Source of the DNA: Liolophura sinensis
Lineage: Eukaryota; Mollusca; Polyplacophora; Chitonida; Chitonidae
Length of the DNA stretch: 64,000 nucleotides
Assembly: GCF_032854445.1 (NCBI RefSeq)
Contig: NC_088303.1
Coordinates: forward strand, 255,501-319,500
Reading direction: 5' to 3'
Numbering within the stretch: the first letter of the stretch is position 1; every line of letters begins with the position of its first letter. Shown here in pieces: positions 52,775-63,497 of this stretch. Below the pieces are notes generated by a model, which worked only from the letters and a program-made list of their open reading frames with translations, ran no database searches and was not told the origin of the DNA. The position numbers and the translations under genes are program-made.

Positions 52775-55700
52775 ATGAGGCACCATCAAAGAGCGCGAGC
52801 ACTACGGGAGGAGTTTGAGACGCTCCTAGGTGTGCGGCCTAAGTCACAACCTGTCACGTGTGTGAGTATACCAGCCCAGTACTCCGCAGCAAACAGGAGG
52901 CCCTCCTAGAGGTCGGTGACATTGACGGGGCTCTAGATAAGGCCTTCCCCACCATCCAGGAGGTACTAGAAATATGGACGCAGCGAGGGTCAGGGTGGGT
53001 TGTCAATAGCGTGCAAACACTCTGGCTTGACATTGCAAGGTATCAGCCACTGAGAGGCGGGTCCTACATCCCCCTACCTGCAGCCGTGAGTAACAAGAAA
53101 GCAGTAATCAACGTGAAAAACAAAGACGACGACTGCCTCCGATGGGCACTCCAGTCTGTCTTATTTCCAGCCGCCAGAAACCCCCAGAGACCAACAAAGT
53201 ATCCCCCAATGATGGTCTTGACTTTGGGGGGATCGACGCCCCCACACCCATCTCTCAGATCCCTAAAGTGGAGGGGAAGAACGACCTCGCCATCAACGTG
53301 TTCGGGTGGGACAATGGCATGATCGTGCATCGCCTCAGCAAGCAGCCCGGCGACACGCCCCGAATCAATCTGATGCTGATTAAGAAGGCAGGCAAATTCC
53401 ATTATACGTGGATAAAAGACCTCAATCGGCTCCTATACCAAGAAAGTAAGGCGCCAAATCGCAAACACTTCTGTGAGCGGTGTCTACACCGTTACACAAG
53501 GGAGGATCTGCTCGAGGAGCATAAGCCGGAATGCCGAGGGATTGGCCAGACGGCGGTGAGGGTGGAGATGCCCCAGGAGGGGGAAAACAAGTTCTCCTTC
53601 CAGAACCACCACAAACAGCTACCGGCTCTGTTCATCATATATGCCGACTTCGAGGCTCTGACCAAAAAGGTTGAAGGCCCACCGCCCAGCTCCACAGAGA
53701 GCAGCACTCAAAAGACTCAGCACCACGAGCCCTGCAGTTACTGCTATGTTGTCGTGCGTTGCGACGGCCTCACAAAACGCCCCGTGGAATACAGAGGCCC
53801 TAACGCCACGGAACACTTCCTCAGAGCTCTCCAACAGGAGGAGCAGGAAATCAAAAATGTTCTAGCAAACCCTATAGCCATGAGGATGACTCCCCAAGAC
53901 TGGCAGGCCCACAACAACGCCACAACCTGTCACGTGTGTGAGAAGCCTCTAGGCGTCGATTCTGTGCGCGATCACTGCCATATCACCGGCAAGTACAGAG
54001 GCGCGGCCCATAACGTATGCAACCTGGATCCCAAGACAGCCATACCAGTAGTCTTCCACAACCTACGGGGCTACGACGGCACCTCCTAATACAAGCCATA
54101 AGTAAGGTGGAGGACCACATCTCCTGCATCCACAACAACACGGAAAAGTACATCTCCTTCTCGCTGGGGCAGCTCCGCTTCATCGACAGCGTTCAATTCT
54201 TACCGACTTCCCTTGACAATCTGGTAGAGGCCAACACACCTGAGGCTTTCCACATCACAGCCCGGTATCAGCCTGCCGAAGAAAAACGAAAGCTACTCAT
54301 GCGCAAGGGTGTCTACCCCTATGAGTATATGGACTCCTGGGAGCGCTTCGACGAGTCCACCCTCCCACCCAAAGAGGCTTTCTACAGTAAGCTCAAAGTC
54401 TCAGGCATTAGCGATGAGGACTACATCCATGCTCAACAGGTATGGAAGGTATTTGACTGCACCAATCTCGGAGATTACACAGACCTTTACTGCCGCACAG
54501 ACGTGCTCCTGTTGGCCGATGTGTTTGAGGCCTTCCGGAAGACTTGCTTACGGCAGTATGGATTGGACCCCGTTCACTACTTTAAGAGCTCAGGTCTCTC
54601 GTGGGATGCGCTGTTCAAGAAGACCGGGGTAGAGCTGGAGCTGTTGACGGACTATGACCAACATCTCTTCAATAAGAAGGGGTTGCGAGGAGGAATCTCC
54701 ATGGTAAGTAAGCGACACGCCAAAGCCAATAATCCGCAGGTGGAGGGATACAACCCTGAAAGTCCAAATAGCTACATCCAATACCCAGACGCCAATAATC
54801 TATATGGCTGGGCTATGAGTCAGTTTCTTCGGACGGACGGCATTCAGTGGGTAGAGGACGCGCGGCGTCTCGGTGAAACGATTGCTACCCACCCCCAGGA
54901 CAGTCCCTCTGGTTACATCCTCGAGGTCGACCTAGAGTATCCGGCCGACCTACATAACGCACATAACGGCTACTCATTATCCCCGGAGCGTCTGGTGGTC
55001 TGAAGGAGTGGATGTCCTACTATCAGCACGGCCTTCTCGGCAAGAAAGCGCCTACCGAGGTCGAAAAGCTGGTCCCCAACCTCCGCAACAACGAACGGTA
55101 CGTCCTGCACTACCGGAACCTACAGCTGTATCTATCTCTGGGAATGCGCCTGACAAAGGTTCACCGGGCCCTGAGATTCGCCCAGAGCCCTTGGATGGAA
55201 CCCTATATCAGGATGAACACCGAGCTTCGAAAAACGGCCGCGAGTAAATTCGAGAAGGATCTGTACAAGCTAATGAACAACTCGCTCTTCGGAAAAACCA
55301 TGGAGAACCTTCGGAAGCGTGTGGACGTCAAGCTGGTACGCTCTGGAGAAGACGACAAGCTCCGACGCTTAATAACCAGTCCGAGCTTCGCACGGGCAAA
55401 CATATTTGATGATGACCTCGCAGCGGTTCAGATGCACAAGACCCGTCTAGTCCTAAACCGACCTATCTACGTGGGATGCGCATTCTAGATCTCTCCAAGC
55501 ATCTGATGTACGACTTCTACTACGCCACAACGTTGACCCACAAGACCACCCCCTGCACAGTGTAGCAAATATGAAGGTCTTGGGGAAAATGAAGGACGAG
55601 TGCGCGGGGCGGCCGATCGCCGAATAAATTGGTCTGCGCCCCAAGATGTACTCCATTCTGGAGGCAGGTGGAGCCAACATTAAGAAGGCCAAGGGCGTCA

Positions 55701-55928
55701 AAAAGGGAGTTGTGGAAAAGCGCATCCGCCATAAGCAGTACAAAGATGCCCTCTTCGAGAAGAAGATCTTCCGCCACGGTATGGACGTGCTGCGATAAGA
55801 CCGCCACCATATCTATGGGCAGCACCTGAATAAGGCTTCACTGTCCCCCTTGCTGTCCCCCTAAGTGCTGGATCGCCGAAGATGGTGTCCACACCTTGGC
55901 TTATGGCCATAGAGATGCGCCTCCTTGA
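52775..55928 (+). pseudogene. Protein-primed-type DNA polymerase B (copy 2), motif C deleted
   Basis: ATG 52775 to TGA 55926-55928. Exonuclease motif I YADFEALT (about 53640), a zinc-cluster CERCLHRYTREDL (about 53474) and an endonuclease VII-like CHVCEKP..DHCHITGKYRGAAH (53932-54012) are present, as are motif A PDANNLYGWAMSQ (about 54785) and motif B KLMNNSLFGKTMEN (55267-55308). Lesions: N-terminal deletion with filler near 52845-52866; frame change near 54060-54090; TGA 55001-55003; a deletion near 55524 of about 150 bases that removes motif C. Replicates the element when intact; not active as read. Confidence 0.85.
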
Positions 55929-56638
55929 CGGCGCCCGCAGGATGGGCTGGAATGGACATCCTCTTCGAGGAACTACTAGCACCGTAGAACCCCATCCGGG
56001 GGAAGCTGAGTAACTCCTCACGAACGAATCCCCGTCGCGGGCCATCCAACGTATCATCTAGATAGTACAGCACGGGCTCATTAGGCTTTGTGACAGAGCG
56101 CCCCAGCCGATATACCTCTAGAGACCACACAGGTTCAGTCGCGCGACGGCGGTCGCCCTCCAGCTCTCCAGGCTGATAGAGATAACGAACACCAACACCC
56201 TCGGGGATCTTCCGCTCATTAAGTCCAACGGGACGACCTGGAACCGTCGAGGAAGGCTTATGGGACACCCCTTTTGCCTTGATGGCGTCTTTCGGAATCT
56301 TTAGTAACCAGAGGTTCCGCCTCCTTGTAGCGCGAAGCGACATCAACAACTGTCAGCGCGTACTTATACAGCTTCCGGCCTCGCCAATCATGTGGTAGAA
56401 ATAGAATATCAGCTAGGTGGATGTCATTCGGCGTGGAAACATCGAAGATAGGCCTCGGTATTTTTCGGGGACGAGAAAGGTATATCTGCCAGATAGCCTG
56501 CTTTTTCAACCAGGCCCAAACCAAATCTTCAGAGACTTTTGCCGCAGTGGCAAGTTTCTGGATGGCCGCGAGACCCTTCCAGTACCCACGAGCGCTGTAG
56601 TAGATATTTTCCAGGCAAGCAGACACTTTACTAGCCAT
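55861..56638 (-). pseudogene. Retrovirus-type integrase (copy 2), catalytic core largely deleted
   Basis: From ATG 56638 leftwards the N-terminal part and first catalytic Asp (HLADILFLPHDW) are intact. A deletion near 56290 of about 350 bases then joins TKDS directly to the post-catalytic AIKAKGV region, so the second Asp and the Glu are gone. The C-terminal domain follows to 55861 (RSVTKPNEPVLYYLDD). Sequence upstream of 56638 still matches copy 1 but contains a TAA (about 56692). Tail-to-tail overlap with PolB. Confidence 0.8.
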
Positions 56639-56794
56639 GTCATCAAAGTATTCTAGCAGCCCTCTAACAGATTTGCGACGAAAAAGATGTTAATCATCGC
56701 GGCGTATTTGCGCGCGCAAAACCACCTCACTACTAAGATCGTGCCTGCCATACGGCGAGGAGCTCGATGGCGAGTCCGGCACAGTCAGTTCGGA

Positions 56795-57229
56795 TTACTT
56801 GGTGAGTTTTGCGATTCCGTAACTCACACCCCCTACCACACACATTCCCAGGATGACGAAGGTCATCTCGCGGTGTTTTTGATCTTCACTAGGCACATAG
56901 AAATCGGAGAGCTGTGACTCTGAGCCCAGCAGCGCCTCGCGTGCATCGCGTGTAAGAATTTTGCCCGTGAACCTAGAATACTCGCAGATTGCAGCGTCGA
57001 CATCCTGGAACGTTTGGACAGCGTGGCCCTGGCGGCGGAGTTCATCGTTGTTCCAGTCCAAGTGCTCAGTGCGTTTTCGGGCCCATTTTTCCTGGGCGGC
57101 TTGGAGCTGCTCTACAGCGCGGTCATGGCGCCTCCGCTCTTCGTCGACACCGGAACTCCTCAGCATCGAAAACATATAGCTGCTCCCGCTGAAGGCCAAA
57201 GCGTTTACGATGGCGCCGCCCATAATCAT
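56795..57229 (-). CDS. Coiled-coil protein with two terminal membrane helices, 144 aa (copy 2), intact
   Basis: N-terminal helix (VNALAFSGSSYMFSML), charged coiled coil (residues about 25-75), soluble middle with a DAREALLGSESQLSDFYVP stretch and a C-terminal membrane helix (MTFVILGMCVVGGVSYGIA). The original start seems to have been a few codons upstream and is shifted out of frame by a 4-base loss, but an in-frame ATG at 57229 keeps almost the whole protein. Copy 1 homologue broken. Function unknown. Confidence 0.55.
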   Translation of the reverse strand: MIMGGAIVNALAFSGSSYMFSMLRSSGVDEERRRHDRAVEQLQAAQEKWARKRTEHLDWNNDELRRQGHAVQTFQDVDAAICEYSRFTGKILTRDAREALLGSESQLSDFYVPSEDQKHREMTFVILGMCVVGGVSYGIAKLTK

Positions 57230-57242
57230 TGCGAGGCCATTA

Positions 57243-57482
57243 CTACTGGATTATATTGAGAGAAAGGAGCCCTTGTTTAATTAGGAGTTCCTTCGAAAAC
57301 ATGGCCTGGCCTACATCTGCAATGACCATGCCGACGTCACGGGGTGTTAAGTCCAGCTTCGGGATTGCTCCTTTCAGGAACATCAGGCCGAGACGAGCGT
57401 ACCCAGTAGCCAGGAGAGAGACCACAGCGGCGTGGTAGGCCGCATTGACTAGCACTTTTCCGTCACTGGGTGGAGTAGATAT
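57243..57482 (-). pseudogene. Small hydrophobic element protein (copy 2), start codon lost
   Basis: Frame open for the full 79 codons but ATG has become ATA at 57482-57480; the next in-frame Met is internal. Homologue of 5593-5832. Confidence 0.55.
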
Positions 57483-57973
57483 GCTGCTCTATATAGAAAG
57501 GGTCGTGACGAATATTCAAATAGAGATTCTTTTCTTGCGGTGTGATATCTGCACATCGTGCATGCGACGTAATATCTGCACCTCGTGCATGTGCTGTATA
57601 GCGGCTGCGCCACACGCGTAGCAACACTAGCACTTCAAGGCTGCCAGCGCCTAATAACGCCAGGGGCGCCCTCCAGTGGGTGATTTGGTGTGCTTTCGTA
57701 GAATCCGGTTCCTTTGCAAAATTTGTGGCCTCCCCCTCCTTCGTAGAATCCGGTTTCATCGGCTGTTTCTTGGTGGAATCAGCTGCGCCAAGCAAAGCAG
57801 GCAGTCACTGCAGCACCCGCTCGACCCGCAGCGACTTTTTGGGGATTCTTCGCAGGGCTGTCATTCGTAGAATCCGCTGTCACCCTCTCCTCTTCCTTCG
57901 GGCCTTCCGGATTCGTTGTACTCATGTTCCTCTGGATCATACGGCTCATTTCTAGGACAGCAGTGGTGTTCAA
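57463..57973 (-). pseudogene. EPDSTKK-repeat membrane protein (copy 2), frameshifted
   Basis: N-terminal part on - from 57973 breaks after about 60 codons where about 45 bases of the Lys-rich stretch are lost. The transmembrane half (APLALLGAGSLEVLVLLRVW) is open in another frame from 57795 to 57463. Homologue of 5086-5586. Confidence 0.55.
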
Positions 57974-58478
57974 ATGAGCAGTGCTCAGCAGTGGTCAGCG
58001 CCATGGTCAACGGTGCCAAGTACTTACCATAGCAGTAGTAAAGCCAGAAGCTAGCACTGCTAAGCGCCTGTTCAACAAATGGGTCGGTGGCGAGCTGTGC
58101 CATGAGCATTGGTCGATTCTCGGGTGGGATTGGTAGGAGCCAGCTGGCCGCCCTTACATTTGATCTCAAGAACATACCTCCGCGACCGTTAACTATCCGC
58201 GCACCGAGCTTACCCTCGTACCTGGAGTGCAGTCTTTCAACGTCTTCGTCGCTCATGGCGTCGATCTCAGCGGCTGTTACGTCTTTTCCCAGATATCGCT
58301 TGGCCTACCCACCCACCACAAGTGCCGCCAGCCTATCCACGAGCTGCCGTGCATCATCTTGTTGGCTGGGGTCGGGCTGTTGGCTTCGGCTGGGCTGTTG
58401 GCTGGGGCCGGGCTGTTGGCTGGGGCCGGGCTCCTCCTCTGCGCCCAGAATCTCGTCTATAAGCTCGTCGGTATCCAT
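57861..58478 (-). pseudogene. Gln/Pro-repeat and hydrophobic protein (copy 2), one stop
   Basis: From ATG 58478: MDTDELIDEILGAEEE, then PGPSQQP-type repeats, an in-frame TAG near 58304 (Gln codon in copy 1), then the conserved AKRYLGKDVTAAEID region to 57861. Otherwise one continuous frame, better preserved than copy 1. Confidence 0.55.
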
Positions 58479-58503
58479 GCTTCATACGTAGGGGCGCATA
58501 CGT

Positions 58504-59118
58504 CTAATATATAATCTTAGATGTGGCGGGCGTATCAGTCATTAGCAGGAGCTTAGAATGCGGATTGTTCTTGAGCTTCTGTCGAACCTCTGCCTTTTCG
58601 CTTTCGGCCTCGATGATGTGGTTCTCCTCCAGGCATTCGTTGAACGAATGCCGATCTTTGCAGTGGAATTAAGCCACCCACCTTGTCTACTCGCGAAAAT
58701 CTTTGAGGACGGCGTTGTATTTCTGAATGAGGACCCAGACGCTTTGCTTTGCATGACGGCCCGAGAAAGCCATGAATGACAACATTTTTTGCTTCTTCTT
58801 CATCGCCTCCAACGCCCTACAATCATCGATGAGGTATAGGGTGGGCTCCCCCTCGAACAATCTGTAGAAAGCTCTTAGGCAGTGGTTGAGCCGATCACCG
58901 GGGTCAAAACAATATACATCAGGGTCAGACAGTATCCATCGCCGCCGGTACGCCTCGTTATGCTTAAGAGTGGGGCACAGGATCACAATGTGATGAAAGA
59001 AACCGCGGAAAGGGCCCTCAAGCAGGTCCAGCACGAAGACTGTTTTGCCGCAGTTCGTCTGCCCACAGATAATCGCGCAGTGGGCGTCATCAATAAAGAG
59101 CGCTAACGAATCTACCAT
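58504..59118 (-). pseudogene. Packaging-type ATPase (copy 2), two internal stops
   Basis: Exactly the length of copy 1 (615 bases). Walker A CGQTNCGKT and Walker B LYLIDD present. TAG at 58687-58689 is private (Gln codon in copy 1); TAA at 58669-58671 is at the same codon as the copy 1 stop. No frameshift. Confidence 0.8.
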
Positions 59119-60387
59119 TCTGGATGTGCAGCTTTGCGTCCATGATCACATAGAGATATACGTTCAACAGGCCGGGCTTTTGTCTCTCTTTTGTTACCTG
59201 TATCGTAATTCACTCGCTGGCGTTCAGAACGCGCCTCCCACTGCCATGCAGCTCGTCATCGTCGCTTGGCCGAAGGTCAAGCCAGAAGGCGTGCTTGTAC
59301 GTCAAGAACTCTTCCAGGGAGACGTTTGCCAGGCCCAAGTCTTTTACGACCCTGGCCACCTCGGGGTCCCGCTTCTTAAGGGGTGAGCTGGCGAAGAACT
59401 TCTTGACCTCGTCCCATTGCTGGTACGCCCGCATGCCCTGGCTGTACAGCTGATTAGGGACACCTTCTATTGTGACTTCTACTTTGGTGATCTTTGGGTT
59501 GTAGAAGGATTCCGACCTTCTCCTCCACGGGGTTCCTTTAGCCTCGAACAGCATGAAGATGCCCTTCATTGATCTCGCGGGCGTGCTCAGGTTTATGTTC
59601 CAGAGAGTATGAGACTTGTCCTTCACAAACTTTCGGAGGCAGAGGACGCGATCATACAGTATGGAGACGCCCCCAGCAAACTGGTTGCGGATCTGTCTAG
59701 CGAGCTCCTCTTCGGTGGAGCTCGCTCAGCCATATCGAACTCCAGGCTGATGTTGTCGATGGTGTAAGTCGCGTTGGCATCGCCTGTTTCTTTTATGACC
59801 CGGCCGTAATCGTTGAACGTCAGTTCGTACTCCAGTCGGTCGGCCAAGGCACTCTGATAGAATGGCATGTGGCTATCTAGAAGCTCAAAGTCTAGCGGGA
59901 TGTGGAACCGGTTGCCAAAGGCGTGAGCGATGGCTTTTTCTCCAGCATCATCGTCACTTGCGTCCTCCGCTCCGACTCGACGTTTAAGCATGTTTTCGCT
60001 GCCGATGCCTTGGTAGGCCGCATACCGCCGTTCGTTTTTGGTCAGCCATAAGTCGCCGTAGCAATGAAACACATCAGAGTCGTCGATGGACATTACCTCA
60101 TTCCCGCTGATTTTGATCGTGGTTTTCTTGACTACTGCGCGTCCGAGATTCCCGACCACTGTGGCGTTCGGGTCGGATGAATTGATCGTGATCGAGAAGG
60201 CCAAGCGCACGGTACTGGGCACAATGACGTCATTTCTGCCGAGGTTGAGGAAGCGGACCAAGAGTAGTTGATTCTGGTCGATCGTACTCGGGTTATTGGT
60301 GACGACCACGGACTGCCGTACACCTTGTACCCCCCGGGGCTTACGGAGTGTTCTAACAGGGTTTATCCTGCGTCCGTATGCATCCAT
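59090..60387 (-). pseudogene. Candidate major capsid protein (copy 2), broken
   Basis: Intact from ATG 60387 for about 220 codons. A small insertion near 59720 shifts the frame; the rest is open from about 59626 to a TGA at 59210-59212 and then to the natural end at 59090. Overlaps the ATPase start by 29 bases as in copy 1. Homologue of 2650-3938; see there for the capsid inference. Confidence 0.55.
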
Positions 60388-60428
60388 TGTGTATTGAAGG
60401 CATGCCTTGAAAGTTCAATAAGAGGATT
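60388..60428. promoter_or_regulatory. Divergent intergenic region, likely bidirectional promoter (copy 2)
   Basis: 41 bases between opposed start codons, related to 2606-2649. Confidence 0.4.
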
Positions 60429-61795
60429 ATGGCAGACTATGATTTTGATAACCCGGCATTCGACGACGCTAGAGAGGACAACAACGACGACGAACACACC
60501 CCTCTCCCTGCAGGTGATGATGTTCCCGAGCAACAAAGCCATGGTGCGACCGCCAGAAACCTCCAACAAGAGCTGACGCAGTGCGCCGTAAATGACTTTT
60601 ACAACGCCTTGGCGAATAAGTATCGCAGCCTTGCCAAACCCACCCGCTATTACATGAATTTTGAGGTTGTCCAAGGGCGTCTGCGACTCGTGGCCCACCC
60701 CAGTTTGGACATTATCAACAAAAGAACAGGTGCACCGCTAGCCCTCTCAACAATCGTCCAGAATGGAGGGGTTGATGTTGTTCGGCAGGAGCTGGGCTTT
60801 GTAGACTGGAAAAGCACAGGACAGCCATCATCGCTTCCGGCAGCAGTCATAGCCCTGGAGACAGCAAGTTCAGAACTCGATGCCGCGGCCGCCGAGGCAG
60901 ATAGCATGGAGCTGAAGGATTTAAGCCAACCAGAGAAAAAGGCCGCTGATGCTGTCCACGCAATGGAAACAAGCTTGACGGATAGTGAGGCCGGGCGGGC
61001 TCTTGAAACCATAAACGACCCTCTTCCCATGCGAGAACTTCTGGGGCTTGACAAGGCACTGCAGACCTCGGAAGGCGAACACGCGAATAACCTCGCCAAA
61101 CTGTCAAGTCTCGATAAGGACATCGCAAAACAAAAACAGAAGTTGGGGTAGGCCCCTGATTAATTCTCCCGCGTCGGATCTCAGACCGGATAAGGAATCT
61201 CGAGGACGAGAGGGTGGCCTGGCTTGAAGCAGCCCCTTTAACGGCCAAAGCCCTGCGCACGCAAATACGCCGCATAAAGCAGACGATCGATCACATCCTA
61301 CACAAGGATACCACTCTGGCCGAGCGCGTCCGCACCCTCTTCCGGGAGCAGGGAATAACCGTGGTCTCCATTCTCACGGCAATTGGGATGGCGATCTCGA
61401 CACTGGGGTTAGCGATAAAGTTAGCGCTGACTGGTGGGTCCGGCGGGGGCATCCAGCCAACGTCACCTCCATCCGACGGGCGTGGTCTTAAAGAATGGGT
61501 GAAAAAGCATCTCCAGTCCCTGGCACACGCCCTTGGCAAGCTGGCTGGGAAGGCTGCCGCTTCGATTCCGGGCATTATTGGCAGTATCGTGTCCTGGCTA
61601 CTGAACCTTCTCGGGAAAACGGCTGGGTGGCTGGCCGATAATGTCTGGGCTCTAGTCGTCGCAGTAGGTGGCCTATTGCTCGTGGCTGTTCGTAAGTATT
61701 TAACACATAGTCTACAACAACAGTTAGCCGATACCAACCCCAGCGACAACGATAGCTATCTGCTCCGCATCGTGATTCTTTTCGTCTGGAAATAG
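60429..61795 (+). pseudogene. Element membrane-active-type protein gene (copy 2), stop in the middle
   Basis: First 240 codons intact (60429-61151): acidic start MADYDFDNPAFDDA, helical middle with alanine-rich charged repeats, ending KQKQKLG then TAG at 61149-61151. The downstream half resumes about 30 codons on in another frame and is open to 61795: coiled coil, hydrophobic helix (ILTAIGMAISTLGLAIKLAL), GSGGG linker, amphipathic basic helix, and a final strongly hydrophobic helix (VWALVVAVGGLLLVAV). In copy 1 the same TAG is present but the downstream frame is in register, showing one original gene. A first-half protein could still be made. Confidence 0.65.
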
Positions 61796-61841
61796 GCGTT
61801 CTTTAGCCGCTTTGCAGCGCGCAGCAACATGCTGAACGCGC

Positions 61842-61862
61842 GCGGGGGGGGGGGGGGGGGAT
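61842..61862. repeat. Poly-G tract
   Basis: About 18 G interrupted once; sits where copy 1 has the proline-rich CCACC-type region, so probably a slippage product within that gene. Confidence 0.8.
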
Positions 61863-62428
61863 GTTTTCTTGTGGCTTTACGTTCCCGTGGTCAGGTGCGC
61901 GCTTCTGCAAAATGGGCGGCACTTTAGCGTTCACACCCTCATTGCTGCCTAGTTACTGGTCCTCTGTGGCCACGACGATTTTGTTGTTGTAGTGCGCCAC
62001 ATGGCCGATCTGCAGAAGCATGTCACTGGGGGCCATATATAGGCCTCTGCCATACACAAAGTCTACAGCGCTCCCGGCATACTGTAGCACGTCGTGGTAG
62101 CGTTTGATAGCAGACGGAAGGTCGATCGGAGAGGAAATAGCGTCTTCAACGTTCGCGGCAAACTGTTTTTGCGCGTCGAAGGCTGTGCCCGTGCCTAGAA
62201 TACGCGCCCTTGTTTGCGCTTGGGCGCCTAAAAAAGCCCACACGTCTGTCCGGATGGAATCGTTTAGGCGCTCTACGCCCGGCTGCGTGAATCCTTGGGA
62301 TGTGTCAACAATGAACGACGCCCAAGCCTCCTCGGCGTCCTGCCCGATGTAGTCGACGTGGAGCGCTGTAGGCTTTCTAGAGAACGACATCCTGCTCGGA
62401 TCGAAGGTCCCATCGACAGTGGGGCTTG
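61863..62428 (-). pseudogene. Unknown element protein, truncated at both ends (copy 2)
   Basis: Homologue of 62-1354: open from 62428 to a TAA at 61953-61955 (sense codon in copy 1). The N-terminal 190 codons are missing because the element stops at 62428, where the 42-bp array begins. Confidence 0.6.
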
Positions 62429-62429
62429 T

Positions 62430-63395
62430 TCCCGGTTATGAGTTTTCCTCCACCAGTAGTCCTGGGTGCGGTCCTAGTTATGAGCTTTGCTCCACCCATA
62501 AGCCTGAGTGCTTAGTTACTGCGAGTTATCAGTTTTTCTCTACCAGTGGATCCGAATGCCGTCCCAGTTATGAGTGTCTCTCCACCCATAAACCCGAGTG
62601 CCGTCCCAGTTATGAGTTTTCCACTAGCAGTAAACTTGACAGCCTTCCCGGTTATGAGTTTTCCTTCACCAGAAATCCTGAGTGCCGTCCTGGTTATGAG
62701 CTTTGCTCCACGCATAAGCCTGAGTGCCGTGCAAGTTATCAGTTTTTCTCTACCACTGAATCTGAATGCTGTCCCAGTTATGAGTTTCTCTCCACCAATA
62801 AACCTGAGTGAAGTCCAAGTTATGAGTTTTTCTCCACCCATAAACATGAGTGTCGTCCCAGCTAGGAATTATTCTCCACTAGTAAACCTGAGTGTGGTTC
62901 CAGTTCTCAGTTTTTTCCTCCAGTAAACTTGAGTGCCATCCGAGTTATGGGTTTTTCTCCACTAGTAAACCTGAGTGTCGTCCTGGTCATGAGGTTTCCT
63001 CCACCAGTGAACCTGAGTGCCGTCCCAGTTATGAGATTTTCTCCCCCCATAAACATGAGTGCCGTCCCGGTCATGAGTTTTTCTTCACCAGTTAACCTAA
63101 GTGCCGCCCCAGTTATGAGTTTTCTGCCACCAGTAAACCTGAGTGTCGTCCCAGCTATAAGATTTTCTCCACTAGTAAACCTGAGTGTCGTCCCAGTTCT
63201 CAGTTTTTTCCACCAGTAAACTTGAGTGCCATCCGAGTTATGAGTTTTTCTCCACTAGTAAACCTGAGTGTCGTCCTGGTCATGAGTTTTCCTCCACCAG
63301 TGAACCTGAGTGCCGTCCTAGTTATGAGTTTTCCTCCACCAGTGAACCTGAGTGGCGCCCCAGTTTTTCTCCACCCATAAACCTGACCTGAAAAG
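62430..63395. repeat. 42-bp minisatellite, about 23 units
   Basis: Unit GTTATGAGTTTTTCTCCACC, AGTAAACCTGAGTGCCGTCC, CA. Open frames (VPVMSFSPPVNLSA and others) are artefacts because 42 is divisible by three. It abuts the truncated end of copy 2 with no spacer. Confidence 0.92.
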
Positions 63396-63497
63396 TGTTA
63401 TTTGGTTCAGGATTCCTACAGATATCCATATATATCCTACTGATATAAGCCTGTGTAGTAATCCAAAAGATTCTATCTTGTACATGGACGGGGCCTC

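Larger units (their letters stand above)
52206..62428 (+). mobile_element. Maverick/Polinton-like endogenous element, copy 2 (inverted relative to copy 1)
   Basis: Same gene order as copy 1 in the opposite orientation: Cys-rich protein, PolB (+), integrase and six leftward genes including ATPase and capsid candidate, then the rightward membrane-protein gene and a truncated leftward gene. The right end is cut off at 62428, where a minisatellite begins, so the second terminal repeat is missing. Protein identity to copy 1 is about 85 percent in the integrase N-terminal part by eye. Several genes carry stops, frameshifts and deletions. Confidence 0.85.
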
